A DNA stretch of 26,690 nucleotides from Candidatus Segatella papionis (GTDB lineage Bacteria > Bacteroidota > Bacteroidia > Bacteroidales > Bacteroidaceae). This document shows positions 23,083-26,690 of this stretch, piece after piece. Location of the stretch: contig DBLF01000009.1 of the NCBI GenBank assembly GCA_002297965.1, positions 8,905 through 35,594 on the forward strand. The letters are read 5' to 3'. Position numbers and translations under genes: made by a program. The stretch's first letter is position 1; every line of letters starts with the position of its first letter. The notes under the pieces are model-generated. The model had not been told where the DNA came from. It did no database searches and saw nothing but the letters and a program-made list of their open reading frames with translations.

Positions 23083-23499
23083 ATGAAACAATTGAATAAA
23101 ATACAGAGTGCATTGTTTTTGCTAGGAGGCGTGCTGATGGTTGTCGGTGCGTGCAGTTTCGTGCTTAGGGGTATCTATCCGGGCTTGGTGGAGTTTACCA
23201 GTTGGTTGTTCCTCTTGGGCACAGTTGTCTTCAGTGTCGTGCAGGCCATCCAGACCTACGAGGGTACTTCGACCGTGATTCATCGCTTGAAGAGAATACA
23301 GAATGTAGCGAGCATCCTGTTTGTCTTCGCGGGCATTTCGATGGTCGATACCGTCTATACCTTCACCGAGAAATGGCTGGGTAATCCGCAGCTCTTCTAT
23401 TCCATCTTGTACGGCAAGTGGATTCTGGCGATTTTGGTGGCTTCTGTATTGGAATTATATACCACTTTTCGCATTTCCCACGAGTTGAAGAAAGAATAA
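23083..23499 (+). CDS. Four-helix inner-membrane protein, unknown
   Basis: This 138-aa protein has four hydrophobic segments at about residues 9-29 (ALFLLGGVLMVVGACSFVL), 36-55, 70-88 and 105-124, separated by short loops, and a charged C-terminus SHELKKE. I do not recognise a named family. The ATG at 23083 is preferred over a TTG two codons upstream. It lies 32 nt behind the DivIC-like gene and is probably cotranscribed, which weakly suggests an envelope role. No catalytic or metal-binding motif is visible. Confidence 0.75.
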   Translation: MKQLNKIQSALFLLGGVLMVVGACSFVLRGIYPGLVEFTSWLFLLGTVVFSVVQAIQTYEGTSTVIHRLKRIQNVASILFVFAGISMVDTVYTFTEKWLGNPQLFYSILYGKWILAILVASVLELYTTFRISHELKKE

Positions 23500-23550
23500 T
23501 GTAAATAAAATATAAATACTTGTAATATTCAATTAAATAGCCTCAAATAA

Positions 23551-23582
23551 TTTCGCTACTTCAATAATTGATTGTACTTTTG
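23551..23582 (+). promoter_or_regulatory. Promoter of the DUF4369 lipoprotein gene
   Basis: TTTCG at 23551-23555, a 19-nt spacer and TACTTTTG at 23575-23582 fit the Bacteroidetes consensus well. The predicted start is near 23588, about 22 nt before the ATG. Confidence 0.65.
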
Positions 23583-23609
23583 TTCACTGAATTGTGAATT
23601 ACAAAGCTT

Positions 23610-24437
23610 ATGAATAAGATATTTTACGCACTTATCACTTTGGTGGCACTTGCTTCTTGTGCCAATAGTTACGATATAACGGGTACTTCCAACGTGAGTA
23701 CCCTGGATGGGCGTATGCTCTACCTGCAGATTCTTAAGAACAATGAGTTCAGCAAGATAGACTCCTGTGACGTGGTGCATGGACAGTTTCATTTCCAAGG
23801 AAACGTAGATTCGGTGAGAATGGCCAACGTCTTTATGGACGACGAGCCTGTGCTCCCCCTCGTCTTGGAGAGTGGCAGCATAACCATCAAGCTCGATGAC
23901 ACCCAGCAAGTGGTGAGTGGTACACCGCTCAACGATAAGCTCTTCAGTTTCTTCAAGAAATACCAGCAGTTGCAAAACCAGCAGCGCGAACTGGTCCATA
24001 AGCATGACCAAGCCATTATGAACGGCAGCGACATGCAGGTGGTGACTGCCAAGCTCAATGCCGAGGCGATGCGACTTTCCGAGCAAGAGGATAAGTTGGT
24101 GACCAGTTTTGTGACCGACAATTTCGACAACGTATTGGGTCCGGGAGTCTTCTTCTTAGTTACGATGGGCAATCAGTATCCTATGCTTTCGCCATGGATA
24201 GAGGACATCATGAGCAAGGCTACCGACCACTTCAAGAATGATCCGTATGTGAAAGATTATTACGAGAAGGCTCAGGAAAACCAAGCTATCATGAATGGTA
24301 CCCGAGATGCTCAGTCAGGATCTAACGGCACTGCCCAGGAGCAGATGGAAGCTCCACAGGTGGATCCGAATGCAGCCCCGGCTCCTACGCCTAATGAATT
24401 GGCTAGACCAAGCATCCCTGGTGAGAGCCAGCGATGA
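23610..24437 (+). CDS. DUF4369-domain lipoprotein
   Basis: This 275-aa lipoprotein has a lipobox ALASC (C17) after a short hydrophobic core. The following beta-rich region (about 22-110: ITGTSNVSTLDGRMLYLQIL, CDVVHGQFHFQGNVDSV, LESGSITIKLDD) fits DUF4369, usually found at the N-terminus of Bacteroidetes periplasmic thioredoxin-like proteins. Here no CxxC thioredoxin domain follows. Instead there is a Gln/Glu/Lys-rich helical stretch (about 112-172) and a Pro/Ala-rich tail (about 245-275). It is therefore a truncated or redox-free relative. It lies 41 nt before pyrC on the same strand. Function unknown. Confidence 0.75.
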   Translation: MNKIFYALITLVALASCANSYDITGTSNVSTLDGRMLYLQILKNNEFSKIDSCDVVHGQFHFQGNVDSVRMANVFMDDEPVLPLVLESGSITIKLDDTQQVVSGTPLNDKLFSFFKKYQQLQNQQRELVHKHDQAIMNGSDMQVVTAKLNAEAMRLSEQEDKLVTSFVTDNFDNVLGPGVFFLVTMGNQYPMLSPWIEDIMSKATDHFKNDPYVKDYYEKAQENQAIMNGTRDAQSGSNGTAQEQMEAPQVDPNAAPAPTPNELARPSIPGESQR

Positions 24438-24478
24438 GAGCGTGTTAGTGTCATATATTATAAATGTAATCAATATTT

Positions 24479-25810
24479 ATGTCTAAAACATTAATAAAAG
24501 GTGGAATCATTGTCAACGAGGGACGCTCTTTCGAGGGCGATCTCGTGGTTGATGGTGAGATCATCTCTGAGATATACGAAGGTATGGCTCCCCGTGGCAT
24601 CTACGACAAGGTAGTGGATGCTTCGGGGTGTTTTGTTTTGCCGGGAGTCATTGACGACCATGTGCATTTTCGTGAGCCAGGTTTGACTCGCAAGGCCGAC
24701 ATCGAGAGCGAAAGCCGAGCTGCGGCTTACGGTGGTGTTACTTCCTATATGGAAATGCCAAACACGGTGCCGCAGACCACTACGCTGGAGGCTCTGGAAG
24801 AGAAACGAAAGCTGGGAGCTGAGAAAAGCCATGTGAACTATAGCTTCTTCTATGGTGCTACCAACGACAATGTGGATACTTTCGCCCAACTCGACAGACA
24901 TCATGTGCCTGGCATCAAGCTCTTCATGGGCTCCAGCACGGGTAATATGCTGGTGGATAAGATGGAGGCGTTGCAGCGGGTGTTCCAGACAGCCGAGCAA
25001 CTTGAGCTTCCCGTGATGACGCATTGCGAGGACACCGAGATTATCAATCGCAATATGGCGGCGGCAAAGGCAAAGTATGGTGAGGATCCTGCCGTGGAGC
25101 ATCATCCTGAGATTCGCAGTGAGGAGGCATGCTATGAGAGTAGCAAACTGGCTGTGGAACTCGCCAAGAAGTTTGGTACTCGTCTTCATATCGCCCATCT
25201 TACCACGGCTAAGGAGCTAGGTTTGTTGGGCGGTCGCATAACCGGCGAGGCTGTGATAGCACATTTATACTTCACGGATGCCGACTATGCCATCAAGAAG
25301 GCGCTCATCAAATGTAATCCAGCAGTCAAGACGAAAGCCGACCGTGATGCCTTGCGCAAGGCGTTGACCGATGGGCGAATCGCTACCATCGGCACAGACC
25401 ATGCGCCTCATGAATGGAAAGACAAGCAAGGCGGATGTGCCAAGGCCGCATCGGGTATGCCAATGGTGCAATTCTCGCTGGTTACGATGTTGGAACTGGT
25501 TGACGAAGGCGTGCTTACCATCGAGCGAATGGTAGAGTTGATGGCTCATCAGCCAGCCGAACTGTTTCAGGTGAGCCAACGTGGTTTCCTCCGCAAGGGC
25601 TATCAGGCTGACATCGTGGTAGTGAAGCCACACACCCCTTGGGTAGTTACCAAAGAGGCAATACAGAGCAAGTGTAAGTGGAGCCCGATGGAGGGTCATG
25701 AGTATCAATGGCAGGTGGCGCAGACCTTCTGCAATGGACATCTTGTTTTCGACAAGGGCGCATTTGATGCCGACTATCGTGGTGAAGAACTGAAGTTTAG
25801 GGAATCATGA
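24479..25810 (+). CDS. pyrC: Dihydroorotase
   Basis: Dihydroorotase closes N-carbamoyl-L-aspartate to dihydroorotate, the third step of pyrimidine synthesis. The 443-aa sequence carries the amidohydrolase metal ligands: H61 and H63 in DDHVHFREPG, K147 (carboxylated Lys, in GIKLFMGSS), H182 in THCED, H240 in LHIAHL and catalytic D307 in GTDHAPH. Length and motifs fit the longer class I (PyrC-like/allantoinase-related) enzymes rather than the 345-aa E. coli type. The C-terminal LRKGYQADIVVVKP is the usual return to the beta-sandwich. Its stop overlaps the next gene's start by ATGA. Confidence 0.95.
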   Translation: MSKTLIKGGIIVNEGRSFEGDLVVDGEIISEIYEGMAPRGIYDKVVDASGCFVLPGVIDDHVHFREPGLTRKADIESESRAAAYGGVTSYMEMPNTVPQTTTLEALEEKRKLGAEKSHVNYSFFYGATNDNVDTFAQLDRHHVPGIKLFMGSSTGNMLVDKMEALQRVFQTAEQLELPVMTHCEDTEIINRNMAAAKAKYGEDPAVEHHPEIRSEEACYESSKLAVELAKKFGTRLHIAHLTTAKELGLLGGRITGEAVIAHLYFTDADYAIKKALIKCNPAVKTKADRDALRKALTDGRIATIGTDHAPHEWKDKQGGCAKAASGMPMVQFSLVTMLELVDEGVLTIERMVELMAHQPAELFQVSQRGFLRKGYQADIVVVKPHTPWVVTKEAIQSKCKWSPMEGHEYQWQVAQTFCNGHLVFDKGAFDADYRGEELKFRES

Positions 25811-26682
25811 TAAAAGCGTATTCGATTTCAGAATTAGTGCCCTATATCAACTGGCTTTATTTCTACCATGCTTGGGGATTGAGTGGAAAGCCTCGTTCGG
25901 AGAAGGAGAAAATGCAAAAAGAGGCATTGGAGATGCTCGACTCTTGGGAAGGCAAGCTCCATAGCCGGGCGATTTTCCGCCTGTATGATGCTTGTAGCGA
26001 GGAAGACGACCTGTTGTTCTTCATGGATGACGGGGAGAATGAGCCTTTGGCAGTGGAAAGGGGCGCATCGGCGGAGCGACAGGCGCATTTCGTTCGTTTT
26101 CCGATGCTTCGCCAGCAGCATCCTTCTTCCCCTGGTGCTCCGAATCTCTGCCTTGCCGATTTCGTTCGCCCTAGACGTTTGGGGATATACGATAAAGTCG
26201 GGGTGTTCTGCACCACAGTGGATGCCATGAGCACGGAAGACTATCGTGAGGATGAATACCTGAATATGATGGCGCAAACCCTGAGCGACCGACTGGCTGA
26301 GGCTACAGCAGAGAAGTTGCACGAGGAGGTGAGAAGGCGTTATTGGGGATATGCTCCAGACGAGAAGCTGACCATCGAGCAACAGCATCGGGAGGAATAC
26401 CAAGGCATAAGACCTGCCATCGGTTATCCGTCGCTGCCAGATACCAGCGCTAATTTCATCATCGACCAACTGCTCGATATGAAACAGGTGGGCATTCGAC
26501 TGACGGAAAGCGGAATGATGACACCACACGCCAGTGTGTCAGGACTTATGTTTGCCCATCCGAAGGCTCGATACTTTGAACTCGGAAAGATAGGAGAAGA
26601 CCAGTTGCGCAACTATGCTCATAGAAGGGGAGTACCCGTGGAACTGATGAGAAACTTCCTACAATCCAGTTTGCTGAAATAG
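25807..26682 (+). CDS. Stand-alone MetH activation-domain protein
   Basis: This 291-aa protein resembles the C-terminal reactivation domain of cobalamin-dependent methionine synthase, which binds AdoMet to remethylate inactive cob(II)alamin. Visible signatures are LADFVRPRR and DKVGVFCTTV (about 116-138), LAEATAEKLHEEVRRRYWGY (163-182), the AdoMet motif RPAIGYPSLPD (202-212, canonical RPAxGYPxxPD) and HASVSGLMFAHPKARYF (241-257). No homocysteine, folate or B12 domain is present, so it must act in trans on a shorter MetH or be a diverged relative. It overlaps pyrC by four bases (ATGA), so translation is coupled. The stop is complete, 8 nt before the window ends. Confidence 0.9.
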   Translation: MIKAYSISELVPYINWLYFYHAWGLSGKPRSEKEKMQKEALEMLDSWEGKLHSRAIFRLYDACSEEDDLLFFMDDGENEPLAVERGASAERQAHFVRFPMLRQQHPSSPGAPNLCLADFVRPRRLGIYDKVGVFCTTVDAMSTEDYREDEYLNMMAQTLSDRLAEATAEKLHEEVRRRYWGYAPDEKLTIEQQHREEYQGIRPAIGYPSLPDTSANFIIDQLLDMKQVGIRLTESGMMTPHASVSGLMFAHPKARYFELGKIGEDQLRNYAHRRGVPVELMRNFLQSSLLK

Positions 26683-26690
26683 GATAATTC

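Overview
The window looks like ordinary chromosome from a Bacteroidales bacterium, most likely Prevotellaceae (Prevotella/Segatella type). This rests on three things: recurrent Bacteroidetes promoters (TTTG or TTG, 19-20 nt, then TAnnTTTG), AT-rich leaders without clear Shine-Dalgarno sequences, and families typical of the order (DUF3256, DUF4836, DUF4369 lipoproteins, an Oar-like TonB receptor, a Porin_O_P porin). No rRNA or tRNA gene, intact mobile element or CRISPR array was seen.

Left part (1-8.9 kb): on the minus strand are a Porin_O_P outer-membrane porin and an RlmD/RumA-type rRNA m5U methyltransferase. Facing right is pyruvate phosphate dikinase (ppdK) with a canonical promoter and a strong terminator. 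Next comes a short operon of a 75-aa membrane protein, an unlisted 34-aa membrane peptide and a DUF3256 secreted protein. A gene-poor stretch (7311-7571) holds a well-formed promoter followed by two intrinsic-terminator hairpins, which I read as a small RNA locus. A two-gene split chromate-type transporter points left.

Middle (8.9-18.6 kb): a six-gene rightward operon encodes a NupG-like nucleoside permease, a DUF151/UVR protein, RsmE, a DUF4836 lipoprotein, an atypical ABC ATPase and an FtsX/MacB-like permease. It ends at a 13-bp terminator. A 1130-aa Oar-like TonB-dependent receptor follows alone, without a SusD partner.

Right part (18.6-26.7 kb): a 729-bp spacer between convergent genes is filled with decayed repeats: a ~22-bp degenerate tandem array, a ~31-bp direct repeat, and GTGACAGCA/GTGACATCA repeats with a hairpin. 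Then dnaX and a serine hydrolase run leftward. Back-to-back promoters inside a 10-bp inverted repeat separate dnaX from a rightward FtsB/DivIC-like division protein, a four-helix membrane protein, a DUF4369 lipoprotein, dihydroorotase (pyrC) and a stand-alone MetH activation-domain protein.

Most genes are housekeeping or envelope functions. I did not find a clear new multi-gene system. The best leads are the small RNA locus, the repeat-filled spacer, the interlocked dnaX/divIC promoters and the atypical ABC transporter joined to a DUF4836 lipoprotein.
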